From Microbacterium lushaniae (GTDB lineage Bacteria; Actinomycetota; Actinomycetes; Actinomycetales; Microbacteriaceae), in NCBI RefSeq assembly GCF_008727775.1, contig NZ_CP044232.1, forward strand, positions 62,001 to 126,000: a stretch of 64,000 bases of DNA. The letters are read 5' to 3'. Below the pieces are notes generated by a model. The model was not told the DNA's origin. It worked only from the letters and a program-made list of their open reading frames with translations, and ran no database searches. Shown in pieces: positions 1 through 9,960 of the stretch. The translations under genes and the position numbers were made by a program. Positions within the stretch are counted from its first letter, which is position 1, and each line of letters opens with the position of its first letter.

Positions 1-668
1 TGGCGCAGGGGGAGGGTCTCCGCCTCGTCGGGAGGAGTGTCGGGCTCGTGGTCGGGGTCGCCCTCGTGATCGGGGTCGCCCGCGTCGCCGAGGACCAGAT
101 GGGCCGGCACGCCGGCGATCGCCAGCACCGCGTAGTCGCGCCCCGCGAAGTCCTCGACGATGCGCCACCACGCGTGGGGGTCGCCACCGTGCCGGTCCGG
201 GGACACGAGCACGAGGCCCTCCACGTCGGGGCGGAGGGCGGCGCACTCGAGCACGATGCGGATGCGGGCGGCCGGTTCCACGTCTCCCACCGGGATGGCG
301 GCAAGATCGGCGAATCCGTGCTCGTCCAGCCAGCGCCGCGCGGCGAACGGCGTCGGCGGGCGACCGGCGAACATGAGCTCCTCGGCGACCATGCCCGCCA
401 GCGACACGTTGGGTTCGGGCTCGGAGACCTCCGGCGCATCGACGAGGGCCACGCGCCGGCGCAGCATCCGCGCATCCGGCGCCCCGTCGATGAGGACGGT
501 GCCGCTGTCGGGCCGCATCCTCCCCGAGGCCAGGAGGCCCAGCACGGTCGGCCGCTGTTCCGTCTCGGCGACCACGCGCGTGGCCCGTGCGGACTCGTAC
601 GACAGAGACGTCTCGGGCAGGGCGCGCCCGTTGCGCCCCTGGCTGACCCCGCGCAGTTCGATCCTCAT
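1..668 (-). CDS. Degenerate ABC-type ATPase-like protein, C-terminus cut by window edge
   Basis: The reading frame opens with ATG at 668 behind a GGAGG ribosome site and runs off the left edge (222 codons seen). The layout is that of a short ABC ATPase: an N-terminal strand region, then RMRPDSGTVLIDG, which is the stretch that normally follows the Walker A loop. The P-loop itself is missing (VAETEQRPTVLGLLASG stands where GxxGxGKST should be). The signature motif and Walker B DEP are also replaced (VGDVEPAARIRI, then LVLVSPDR). It therefore keeps the fold outline but should not hydrolyse ATP. Family knowledge: such pseudo-ATPases can be structural or regulatory partners. The real partner would be outside the window. 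I infer no specific function. Confidence 0.6.
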   Translation of the reverse strand, partial: MRIELRGVSQGRNGRALPETSLSYESARATRVVAETEQRPTVLGLLASGRMRPDSGTVLIDGAPDARMLRRRVALVDAPEVSEPEPNVSLAGMVAEELMFAGRPPTPFAARRWLDEHGFADLAAIPVGDVEPAARIRIVLECAALRPDVEGLVLVSPDRHGGDPHAWWRIVEDFAGRDYAVLAIAGVPAHLVLGDAGDPDHEGDPDHEPDTPPDEAETLPLR

Positions 669-719
669 GAGGCCTCCGCCCGGTCAGGGGCAGAGTACCT
701 GCGCGTCGTGACTGTGTCT

Positions 720-735
720 CGGGCCCTTCGGCCCG
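720..735. terminator. GC hairpin between two leftward genes
   Basis: A 6-bp stem (CGGGCC / GGCCCG) with a 4-base CTTC loop lies about 50 bases upstream of the pseudo-ATPase start. There is no T-run. It could be a terminator for argG transcripts or a 5' leader structure; the sequence alone does not decide. Confidence 0.3.
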
Positions 736-907
736 GTGCGGTGGTGCAGCGATCGCCGCCGGCGCCGACGCGCCGGACGGACACCCTCAGCGACGAACTG
801 CTCGATGAGCTCGCAGGGTTGCGGGGCTCGTCACCGGCGCCGAGTCACCGTGCAGTCATCACGGTGCATCGGACCGAGCGATTGGTCGCGGGAAGCGGAC
901 GCCTTGC

Positions 908-919
908 GCCCCGCGGGGC
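908..919. terminator. Perfect 12-bp GC palindrome just after argG
   Basis: GCCCCGCGGGGC directly follows the argG stop codon (argG is read leftward and stops at 923-925). It is a perfect palindrome without a U-tract, as is usual for actinobacterial end-of-gene hairpins. Weak evidence. Confidence 0.3.
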
Positions 920-922
920 CGG

Positions 923-2374
<1,452 letters not shown>

Positions 2375-2523
2375 CTAGGTTTCCGCCCTGCTCCGCGACG
2401 AACTGTGCCCGGTCCGTTCCCCTCGGGCAGATCGGCCGAACCCTGTGATGGTTCACATCGGGGCAGGCGGCGTGAACCGTGAGGGAAGCGGATGAGAGCG
2501 GCCCGGCGCGCTCGTTACTCGAT

Positions 2524-2537
2524 TGTTATCGCTCACA
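2524..2537. promoter_or_regulatory. LacI-type operator 1 of the sugar ABC operon
   Basis: TGTTATCGCTCACA is an imperfect 14-bp palindrome with the central CG typical of LacI/GalR-family operators (10 of 14 positions symmetric). It lies about 105 bases before the binding-protein gene at 2643. The LacI regulator encoded at the end of the same operon (8927) is the obvious candidate ligand-responsive repressor. Confidence 0.55.
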
Positions 2538-2555
2538 TGCTGGCGCCGATGGAAA

Positions 2556-2569
2556 TGTGAAGGCTAACA
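2556..2569. promoter_or_regulatory. LacI-type operator 2 of the sugar ABC operon
   Basis: TGTGAAGGCTAACA repeats the half-sites of operator 1 (TGT.A and TAACA/TCACA). Its centre is 32 bp, about three helical turns, from the first, suiting cooperative binding on one DNA face. Weaker symmetry than operator 1. Confidence 0.45.
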
Positions 2570-2642
2570 TTCGAGCCAGCAGACACCATGGCGGCGTCCG
2601 CGCCCCGGCTGTCAGCCGGACCCGAACGAGGAGGTTTAGGGA

Positions 2643-3623
2643 ATGAAGAAGAAGATCCTGGCCGCAGCAGCCATGCTCGGCGCGGTCCTCATGGCGGCGA
2701 CGGGATGCGCCGGCGGCGCGGGCACTGCGGGCGGAGGCGGCGGCGGGGACGACGTCATCACCGTCGGCTTCGCGCAGACCGGCTCGGAGTCGGGCTGGCG
2801 CGCCGCGAACACCGAGTCGATGAAGGAGGCGTTCTCCGAGGAGAACGGCTTCGACCTCGTCTTCAACGCGGCAGACAACAAGCAGGAGGCGCAGATCGCG
2901 GCCGTCCGCAACTTCATCAACCAGGGTGTGGACGCGATCGTGATCGCCCCCATCACGGTCGACGGGTGGGACGACGTGCTCACCGAGGCGAAGGATGCAG
3001 GGATCCCCGTCATCCTCGAAGACCGCACGGTCTCGGCCAGCGACGACCTCTACGCCTCGTGGGTCGGCCTGGACTTCGAGCAGGAGGGCAAGACCGCCGG
3101 CGAATGGGTCAAGGAGAACTTCGACGGCAAGGGCGCGAACCTCGTGGTGCTCGAAGGCACGACGGGTTCCTCCGCCGCGCTGGACCGGGCCACGGGCTTC
3201 GACGCGGCGATCGAGGGCACCGACATCACCGTGATGGACTCGCAGACCGGGGACTTCACCCGCGACGGCGGCAAGAAGGTCATGGAGGGCTACCTGCAGA
3301 AGTACGGCTCCGACATCGACGTGCTCTTCGCCCACAACGACGACATGGGCCTGGGCGCCCTCGACGCGATCAAGGCCGCGGGTCTCGTCCCGGGCCAGGA
3401 CATCCAGATCGTCACGATCGACGCCGTCAAGGACGGCATGACCGCACTGGCCAACGGCGAGTTCAACTTCATCGTGGAGTGCAACCCGCTCCTCGGCGAG
3501 CAGGCCGCCGAGCTGGTCAAGAAGGTGCTCGCCGGCGAGGAGGTCGAGAAGGCGACCATCGTCGAAGACCAGTCCTTCACGCAGGAGCAGGCGAAAGAGG
3601 TTCTCGACTCGCGTCCGTACTGA
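2643..3623 (+). CDS. ytfQ: Sugar ABC transporter substrate-binding lipoprotein (YtfQ-like)
   Basis: Extracytoplasmic sugar-binding lipoprotein feeding the two permeases downstream. A basic N-terminus and hydrophobic segment end in the lipobox ATGC with the lipidated cysteine at residue 22, followed by a Gly-rich linker. The mature part has the periplasmic-binding type 1 layout (VGFAQTGSESGWRAANT near the start, then GVDAIVIAPITVDGW, then AHNDDMGLGALDAIKAAG) closest to E. coli YtfQ, which binds galactofuranose. AGGAGG-type ribosome site immediately upstream. First gene of a six-gene operon; the substrate is inferred to be a furanose or pentose and is not proven. Confidence 0.88.
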   Translation: MKKKILAAAAMLGAVLMAATGCAGGAGTAGGGGGGDDVITVGFAQTGSESGWRAANTESMKEAFSEENGFDLVFNAADNKQEAQIAAVRNFINQGVDAIVIAPITVDGWDDVLTEAKDAGIPVILEDRTVSASDDLYASWVGLDFEQEGKTAGEWVKENFDGKGANLVVLEGTTGSSAALDRATGFDAAIEGTDITVMDSQTGDFTRDGGKKVMEGYLQKYGSDIDVLFAHNDDMGLGALDAIKAAGLVPGQDIQIVTIDAVKDGMTALANGEFNFIVECNPLLGEQAAELVKKVLAGEEVEKATIVEDQSFTQEQAKEVLDSRPY

Positions 3624-3699
3624 GTGCGTCGGATCCGACACCCGACCGCCGGGACCGGTGACCCCGGTTCCCGGCGGTCCGCCTCGGAAGGAGGCCCGC

Positions 3700-5292
3700 A
3701 TGACCGACGACACCGTCGTCCGCCCCCGGGAAGACCCGGGAACCTCCGCCGCACCCGTCGCCGCGCTGCGCGGCATCACCGTCGAATTCCCCGGGGTGAA
3801 AGCGCTGGACGGGGTGGACCTCACGCTTCGCGCGGGTGAGGTGCACACCCTCATGGGGGAGAACGGGGCGGGCAAGTCCACGCTCATCAAGGCCCTCACG
3901 GGGGTGTATTCGGTCGCCGCCGGCACGATCACGATCGGCGGCGCGGCACGGGTCTTCCGGACCACGGCAGACGCCGAGGCGGCGGGGATCTCCACCGTCT
4001 ACCAGGAAGTCAACCTCTGCACGAACCTCTCCGTGGGCGAGAACGTCATGCTCGGCCACGAGGTGCGCCGTGCGGGGATGATCGATTGGCGCGCGACCTA
4101 TCGCGAGGCCGCCCGCTTCCTGTCGAACCTCGGCCTGGACATCGACACCCGCTCGACGCTGGGGACGCACTCGATCGCCGTCCAGCAGCTGGTCGCAATC
4201 AGCCGGGCGATGGTGTCGGATGCGTCGGTGCTGGTGCTCGACGAACCCACCTCGAGCCTGGACCGCAGCGAGGTCGAGCAGCTCTTCGCCGTCGTGCGCG
4301 ACCTTCGCGACCGTGGGGTCGCGATCCTGTTCGTCACGCACTTCCTCGACCAGGTCTACGAGATCTCCGACCGGCTCACGGTGCTGCGCAACGGACGCTT
4401 CGTGGGGGAGTACCTCATCGATGAGCTCCCCCGCGGCGAACTCATCGCCAAGATGATCGGCCGCGAGCTCGATGAGCTCGAAGCCCTCTCCCGCACGGCG
4501 GAGCGGGACATCGACCGCTCGGCGGTGCCGGTGCTCTCCGCCGTGGGGCTCGGCCGCAAGGGCGTGCTCGAGCCGGCCGACCTCGAGATCTTCGACGGTG
4601 AAGTGGTCGGGATCGCGGGCCTGCTGGGCTCGGGGCGCACCGAGCTCGTGCGGCTGCTGTACGGCGCCGACCGCGCGGACACCGGGCGGCACGTCGTCCG
4701 CGGCCTGCCCGCACGCATCACGACGCCGCGGCACGCGATCGACCGGCGCATCGCGTTCTCCTCCGAGGACCGGCGCGCCGAGGGCATCATCTCCGACCTC
4801 ACCGTGGCAGAGAACGTCATCCTCGGCATCCAGGCCAAGCGCGGTGCGCTGCGCAAGATGGGCAGGGCCGAGCAGGACGCGATCGTCTCCGAGTACATCG
4901 AGGCGCTGGGGGTGCGCCCGGCCGACCCGAACGCCCTCGTGCGCAATCTCTCCGGCGGCAACCAGCAGAAGGTCCTGCTCGCGCGGTGGCTGGCCACCGC
5001 GCCCCAGCTGATCATCCTGGACGAGCCCACGCGCGGTATCGACGTGGGTGCGAAGGCCGACATCCAGCGGAAGGTCGCCGAGTTGTCGGCCCAGGGACTG
5101 GCGGTCGTGTTCATCTCCTCCGAGCTGGAGGAGGTCATCCGGATCGCGCAGCGCATCGTCGTCATGCGCGACCGTCGTAAGATCGGCGAACTGGACGCCA
5201 CGGAGGTCGACGTCGACGATCTCGTCGCCGTCATCGCCGACGAATCCCGCGAGACGGAGCCGTCTCGCCAGAGCCCGGAGACAGCGGCATGA
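3700..5292 (+). CDS. ytfR: Sugar ABC transporter ATPase with two nucleotide-binding domains (YtfR-like)
   Basis: Cytoplasmic ATPase of the CUT2 sugar importer class, 530 aa with two fused ABC domains. NBD1 has Walker A GENGAGKST at residues 53-61 and a degenerate signature (SIAVQQLVAI) as usual in this class. NBD2 has a rudimentary P-loop (GLLGSGRTE) and an intact LSGGNQQKV signature near 417. The ATG at 3700 is preferred to an upstream in-frame ATG at 3658 because AAGGAGG lies seven bases ahead of it. Its stop overlaps the next permease start (ATGA). Confidence 0.9.
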   Translation: MTDDTVVRPREDPGTSAAPVAALRGITVEFPGVKALDGVDLTLRAGEVHTLMGENGAGKSTLIKALTGVYSVAAGTITIGGAARVFRTTADAEAAGISTVYQEVNLCTNLSVGENVMLGHEVRRAGMIDWRATYREAARFLSNLGLDIDTRSTLGTHSIAVQQLVAISRAMVSDASVLVLDEPTSSLDRSEVEQLFAVVRDLRDRGVAILFVTHFLDQVYEISDRLTVLRNGRFVGEYLIDELPRGELIAKMIGRELDELEALSRTAERDIDRSAVPVLSAVGLGRKGVLEPADLEIFDGEVVGIAGLLGSGRTELVRLLYGADRADTGRHVVRGLPARITTPRHAIDRRIAFSSEDRRAEGIISDLTVAENVILGIQAKRGALRKMGRAEQDAIVSEYIEALGVRPADPNALVRNLSGGNQQKVLLARWLATAPQLIILDEPTRGIDVGAKADIQRKVAELSAQGLAVVFISSELEEVIRIAQRIVVMRDRRKIGELDATEVDVDDLVAVIADESRETEPSRQSPETAA

Positions 5293-6338
5293 GATCGACT
5301 CTGACGGGTGTGTTCCGACACCGTCTCGTATGGCCGGTGGCGGCCCTGGCCGTCCTGATCGTGGTGAACACGATCGCGCGCCCCTCGTTCATCGGCATCA
5401 CCGTGCAGAACGGGCAGCTCTACGGACCACTCATCGACATCCTGCGCAACAGCGCGCCGCTCATGCTGGTGGCGCTGGGTATGACGCTCGTCATCGCCAC
5501 GCGCGGCATCGATCTCTCGGTCGGCGCGATCATGGCGGTGTCGGGGGCGGTCGCCCTGACTTTCATCTCCTCCTCGCCCGACCCGGGATCCCCGGCTACG
5601 GTGCTCACCGCGATCGCCCTGGGCGTGCTCGTCTCACTCGTGCTCGGGCTGTGGAACGGCTTCCTCGTGTCGGTGGTCGGCGTCCAGCCGATCATCGCCA
5701 CGCTCGTGCTCATGCTCGCCGGCCGCGGCGTCGCGCTGCTGATCACCGGCGGATTCATCACGACGATCAACAGCGATCCCTACCGTTTCATGGCGCAGGG
5801 CTACCTGTTCGGGCTGCCCTTCGCGTTCTATGTCTCGGTACTGGCGATCGCGGTGGTCGCGCTGCTGGAGCGGCGGACCGCGCTGGGAGTGCTCACCGAG
5901 GCGGTGGGCATCAACCCGGAGGCCAGCCGTCTCGCGGGCGTACGCTCTCGCGGCATCATCTGGGGCGCCTACGCCGCCAGCGGCGTCCTGGCCGGGTTCG
6001 CCGGCATCCTGTACTCCTCCAACATCATGGCCGCCGACGCCAATGCCGCCGGTCTGTACATCGAGCTGGACGCCATCCTCGCCGTCGTGCTGGGCGGCAC
6101 GAGCCTCATGGGCGGGAAGTTCACGATCGCCGGCACCGTGGTGGGGGTCTTCACCATCCAGACGCTGAAGTCGACGATCACCTTCCTCGGCGTCCCGCCC
6201 GCGATAAGTCCGCTGTTCCTCGCGATCGTCGTGATCATCGTGGTGCTCGTGCAGTCGCCCCGCACGCGCGGTGCGCTCGCACGGCTGGCGGCATCGGCCC
6301 GCCGCGCCCCCGCGACCAAGATGGGAGCCGCCTCGTGA
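5289..6338 (+). CDS. ytfT: Sugar ABC transporter permease (YtfT-like)
   Basis: Integral membrane permease of the BPD_transp_2 (ribose/galactofuranose) family, 349 aa with about nine hydrophobic segments. It carries the family signature GMTLVIATRGIDLSVGAIMAVSG and a cytoplasmic loop GINPEASRLAGVRSR that contacts the ATPase. Start ATG overlaps the ytfR stop by four bases, and its own stop overlaps the next gene start, so the genes are translationally coupled. It pairs with the second permease as a heterodimer. Confidence 0.9.
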   Translation: MRSTLTGVFRHRLVWPVAALAVLIVVNTIARPSFIGITVQNGQLYGPLIDILRNSAPLMLVALGMTLVIATRGIDLSVGAIMAVSGAVALTFISSSPDPGSPATVLTAIALGVLVSLVLGLWNGFLVSVVGVQPIIATLVLMLAGRGVALLITGGFITTINSDPYRFMAQGYLFGLPFAFYVSVLAIAVVALLERRTALGVLTEAVGINPEASRLAGVRSRGIIWGAYAASGVLAGFAGILYSSNIMAADANAAGLYIELDAILAVVLGGTSLMGGKFTIAGTVVGVFTIQTLKSTITFLGVPPAISPLFLAIVVIIVVLVQSPRTRGALARLAASARRAPATKMGAAS

Positions 6339-7366
6339 CCACCCTGACCGCATCCGGCACCGAGCGCCATGGAGCCGTCGCCACCGCCGTGCAGCGCTTC
6401 CGCAGCCGGCACGCCTCGTGGGTGCCCGTCTTCGGCGCCCTGGTGATCCTCGTCGCGATGATGGTGGGGGCGCAGGCGTACTTCGGCACTTTCGTCACCC
6501 CGCGCGTCCTGTCGGCGCTCCTGCTGGACAACGCCTACCTGCTGATCCTGGCGGTGGGGATGACCTTCGTCATCCTCACGGGCGGCATCGATCTGTCGGT
6601 GGGCGCCGTGATGGCCTTCACCGGGATGCTGGGGGCGAGCCTGCTGAGCCAGGGGCTGCCCACTGCCGTGGTCGTCCCCGTCATGCTGCTGCTGGGCGCG
6701 GGGATGGGACTGGCCGTGGGCGTGATGGTGCAGTACTTCGGGGTGCAGCCGTTCATCGCCTCGCTCGCGGCGATGTTCGCCGCCCGGGGGCTGGCGTTCA
6801 TGGTGAGCCTGTCCTCGATCAAGGTGGAGGACCCCGCGATCCTGTGGCTGCAGTCCGCGCGCATCCAGGGGGCACCGGGCAGCTTCTACCTCACGCCCAC
6901 CGGGATCCTCGCACTGCTGGTGGTGCTCGTCGGCATCCTCGTCCTGCAGTTCACCCGCTTCGGCCGCACGATCTACGCCATCGGCGGCAATGAGCAGTCT
7001 GCGCGCCTGATGGGTCTCCCGGTCGTGCGCACCAAGCTGCTCGCCTACGTCATCAGCGGCGTGTGCGCCGGTCTGGCGGGGGTCGTCTTCACCGCGTACA
7101 CGGGTGCGTCGTACCCCCTGAACGGCATCGGCACCGAGCTGGACACGATCGCCGCGGTCGTGATCGGCGGGACGCTCCTGACCGGAGGAAGCGGATACGT
7201 CCTGGGGTCGATGATCGGCGTCTTCGTTTACGGCACGATCAAGACCGTCATCTCCTTCCTCGGCGCGGAGCAGGCCTGGACGCGCATCACGATCGGCGGC
7301 CTGCTGCTGATCTTCGTCGTCGTGCAGCGCGTCATCGTGGCGCGATCCGGAACCCAGCGTTCCTGA
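6335..7366 (+). CDS. yjfF: Sugar ABC transporter permease (YjfF-like)
   Basis: Second permease of the importer, 343 aa, starting with GTG at 6335 inside the stop codon of the previous gene. It carries the same family signature (GMTFVILTGGIDLSVGAVMAF) and the ATPase-facing loop GGNEQSARLMGLPV. Two non-identical permeases next to a YtfQ-like binding protein is the known ytfQRT-yjfF arrangement. Confidence 0.9.
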   Translation: MTTLTASGTERHGAVATAVQRFRSRHASWVPVFGALVILVAMMVGAQAYFGTFVTPRVLSALLLDNAYLLILAVGMTFVILTGGIDLSVGAVMAFTGMLGASLLSQGLPTAVVVPVMLLLGAGMGLAVGVMVQYFGVQPFIASLAAMFAARGLAFMVSLSSIKVEDPAILWLQSARIQGAPGSFYLTPTGILALLVVLVGILVLQFTRFGRTIYAIGGNEQSARLMGLPVVRTKLLAYVISGVCAGLAGVVFTAYTGASYPLNGIGTELDTIAAVVIGGTLLTGGSGYVLGSMIGVFVYGTIKTVISFLGAEQAWTRITIGGLLLIFVVVQRVIVARSGTQRS

Positions 7367-7391
7367 ACGGGATGCCCCGCCGCGCACCGGC

Positions 7392-8930
7392 ATGATGGAG
7401 CCTATGGATTCGCGCCCGAAGACGGTCGCGCCGGTGATCGAGGTCACCGGCGCGACTGTCCGGTTCGGTGCGGAGACGGTGCTGGATGCGGTGGACTTCC
7501 GGCTCTTCCCGGGTGAGGTGCACTCGCTGATGGGCGAGAACGGCGCGGGCAAGTCCACGCTCATCAAGGCCATCACGGGCGCACTGCGGCTGGACGCGGG
7601 GGTCGTGCGCGTCACGGGCGAGCGCGTGCGCCTGAACAGTCCCGCCGACGCGCTCGCCGCCGGCATCAGCGCGGTGTACCAGGAGATCGATCTCCTGCCG
7701 AATCTCACCGTGGCCGAGAACATCCTCCTCGGTCGCGAACCGCGCCGGTTCGGTGCGATCGACTGGCGCCGTCTGAACGCGCGGGCGGCGGAGGTGCTCG
7801 CCGAGCTCGGACTCGACATCGACCCGCGCAGCACCCTCGTGCGCCACTCGCTCGCCGTGCAGCAGCTCGTCGCGATCGCGCGGGCGATCTCGGTCGACGT
7901 GCGCGTGCTGATCCTCGACGAGCCCACGTCGAGCCTCGACCTTGACGAAGTGGCAGAACTGTTCCGCGTCATGCGCGACCTGCAGCAGCGCGGGGTCGCG
8001 ATCCTGTTCGTGTCGCACTTCCTCGACCAGGTGTACGAGATCTGCGACCGCATCACGGTGCTGCGGGGAGGGCGGCTCATCGGCGAGTACGTCCCGGCGG
8101 AGCTCCTGCGCATCGATCTGGTCGAGAAGATGCTCGGTCGCACGACCGAGGAGCTTCAGCTGCGCCAGGCGGTGGAGCCGGCCTCGGCGGAGACGCCGGC
8201 GTACGTCAGCGGTGCCGGCATCACCGTCGGGACGGCGGTCAGCGACGCCTCCCTGGCGATGTCGGAGGGCGAGGTGCTGGGCCTGGCCGGGCTGCTCGGC
8301 TCGGGGCGCACCGAACTGGCGCGCGTGCTCACCGGCATCGACCGGCCGGATGCCGGCAGCATCCGGGTCGCGGGCGTCCCCACCGTGCTCGGCTCGCCGC
8401 GACAGGCGATCGCGCGGGGGATCGTGTACTCCTCCGAGAATCGGCGGACCGAGGGGATCATCGGCGACCTCAGCGTGGAGGACAACATCACCCTCGCCCT
8501 CCAGGCCGAGCGCGGCGTGTTCCAGCTGCTGGGGCGCGCACGGCGCCGCGAGCTGGCGACCAGCTGGATCGAGGCGCTCGACATCCGCCCCGCCGATCCC
8601 GACCGCCCCGCCCGCACGCTCTCCGGCGGCAATCAGCAGAAGGTGCTGCTGGCACGCCTCCTCGCCCTGTCGCCGCGGGCGCTCGTCCTGGACGAACCCA
8701 CGCGCGGCATCGACGTGGGCGCCAAGATCGAGATCCAGCGGCTCGTGGCCGACCTCGCGGACAACGGCCTGTCGGTGCTGTTCATCTCCGCCGAGCTGGA
8801 GGAGGTGCTGCGCGTCTCCTCCCGCGTGGCGGTGCTGCGCGCGGGCCGGGTGGCCGAGATCCTCCCCGCCGAGGCGCTCACCGTCGACTCGCTGCTCGCG
8901 CGGGTGGCACGCCCCGAGGACACCCCGTGA
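7392..8930 (+). CDS. Second sugar ABC ATPase, paralogue of the one at 3700
   Basis: 512-aa ATPase with two ABC domains, strongly similar to the first ATPase of this operon: Walker A GENGAGKST, the run SLAVQQLVAIARAI in NBD1, and LSGGNQQKVLLARLL with DEPTRGIDVG in NBD2. It starts 25 bases after the yjfF stop. Three ATGs are possible (7392, 7395, 7404); only the last has a GGAG element close ahead. Its stop overlaps the GTG of the LacI gene. CUT2 importers normally have one such ATPase, so the second copy may serve another permease pair, replace the first under other conditions, or form a mixed dimer. The role is inference. Confidence 0.85.
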   Translation: MMEPMDSRPKTVAPVIEVTGATVRFGAETVLDAVDFRLFPGEVHSLMGENGAGKSTLIKAITGALRLDAGVVRVTGERVRLNSPADALAAGISAVYQEIDLLPNLTVAENILLGREPRRFGAIDWRRLNARAAEVLAELGLDIDPRSTLVRHSLAVQQLVAIARAISVDVRVLILDEPTSSLDLDEVAELFRVMRDLQQRGVAILFVSHFLDQVYEICDRITVLRGGRLIGEYVPAELLRIDLVEKMLGRTTEELQLRQAVEPASAETPAYVSGAGITVGTAVSDASLAMSEGEVLGLAGLLGSGRTELARVLTGIDRPDAGSIRVAGVPTVLGSPRQAIARGIVYSSENRRTEGIIGDLSVEDNITLALQAERGVFQLLGRARRRELATSWIEALDIRPADPDRPARTLSGGNQQKVLLARLLALSPRALVLDEPTRGIDVGAKIEIQRLVADLADNGLSVLFISAELEEVLRVSSRVAVLRAGRVAEILPAEALTVDSLLARVARPEDTP

Positions 8931-9940
8931 GCGATGAGCGCGGCCCGAAATCCGCCAACATCTTCGACGTCGCGCGGCTCGCGGGCGTGTCGCACCAGAC
9001 CGTGTCCCGCGTGCTCAACGACCTCCCCAACGTCCGCCCCGCGACCCGCGCGCGCGTGGAGCAGGCCATCACCCAGCTGCGGTACAGCCCGTCGCCGGCG
9101 GCGCGCGCGCTCGTCACCCGGCGCACCCGCACGATCGGGCTGGTGACCCCCGGAAGCGCCGACTTCGGACCGACGTCGATCGCGATGCACTTCACCGTCG
9201 CGGCCCGTGCCGAGCGTTACTCCGTCGACACGGTCACCTCGCCCGAGCCCGATCCCGCCAGTGTGCGCTCGGCGGTGGAGACCCTCCTGCGCCAACGGGT
9301 GGACGCCATCGTGCTCGTCGTGACGGACGTCGGGGTGCTCGAGGTCGTGCGCGGTCTCGACCTCAGCGTTCCCCTGGTGGCCGCCGCCGCGACGCAGCGC
9401 CGTCATCCGCACCTGGTCTCCATCGACCAGTACCGCGGCGCCCGCTCGGCCGTGCGGCATCTCGCCGAGCTCGGGCACGGGCGCATCCTGCACGTCGCCG
9501 GCCCTCCGCGTAATCCCGATGCTCTGGAACGGGTGCGCGGATGGCGCGACGAGCTGGCCGCGCGGCGCCTCGTGGCCGAGGAGCCCCGCAACGGGGACTG
9601 GTCGGCCGCGAGCGGCTACGCGTTGGGGCGGGAGCTCGACCTCGGATCGGGGACGGCCGTCTTCGTGGGAAACGACCACATGGCGATCGGGCTGCTGTCG
9701 GCGCTGCGGGGCCGCGGACTGAGCGTGCCCGAGGACATCAGCGTCGTCGGCTTCGACGACGTGCCCGAGGCGCCCTACCTGATGCCACCGCTGACGACGG
9801 TCCGCCAGGACTTCCGCGCTCTGGGAGAGCTCATGATGCAGAAGGTGCTGCTGGCGGTCGAGGAGCCCGAGAGCCTGACCGAGGACACGCCCATCGCCAC
9901 GCACCTCATCGTGCGCGAATCCGCCCGCGCGCTGGGGTGA
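8927..9940 (+). CDS. LacI-family transcriptional regulator of the sugar operon
   Basis: 337-aa repressor-type protein. The N-terminal LacI helix-turn-helix reads NIFDVARLAGVSHQTVSRVL, with the hinge helix near SPSPAARALVTRR. The rest is a periplasmic-binding-like effector domain (typical C-terminal stretch VPEDISVVGFDDVPEAPYL, then PPLTTVRQD). The GTG at 8927 overlaps the stop of the preceding ATPase, so it is co-transcribed with the importer and probably controls it through the two palindromes near 2524-2569. Confidence 0.9.
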   Translation: MSDERGPKSANIFDVARLAGVSHQTVSRVLNDLPNVRPATRARVEQAITQLRYSPSPAARALVTRRTRTIGLVTPGSADFGPTSIAMHFTVAARAERYSVDTVTSPEPDPASVRSAVETLLRQRVDAIVLVVTDVGVLEVVRGLDLSVPLVAAAATQRRHPHLVSIDQYRGARSAVRHLAELGHGRILHVAGPPRNPDALERVRGWRDELAARRLVAEEPRNGDWSAASGYALGRELDLGSGTAVFVGNDHMAIGLLSALRGRGLSVPEDISVVGFDDVPEAPYLMPPLTTVRQDFRALGELMMQKVLLAVEEPESLTEDTPIATHLIVRESARALG

Positions 9941-9960
9941 CGGCCGTGGGGGAGCCGTCA
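9938..9960. terminator. Bidirectional hairpin containing both stop codons
   Basis: A perfect 7-bp stem TGACGGC / GCCGTCA with a 9-base loop. The left arm begins with the TGA of the LacI gene and the right arm ends with the reversed TGA of the convergent cyclophilin gene. It probably terminates both convergent transcripts. Confidence 0.5.

Noticed and set aside
5048..6334. Upstream part of the 772-codon frame ending in the yjfF-like permease
   Set aside because: Overlaps ytfR and ytfT in another frame with arginine-rich nonsense; the permease homology begins at the GTG 6335.
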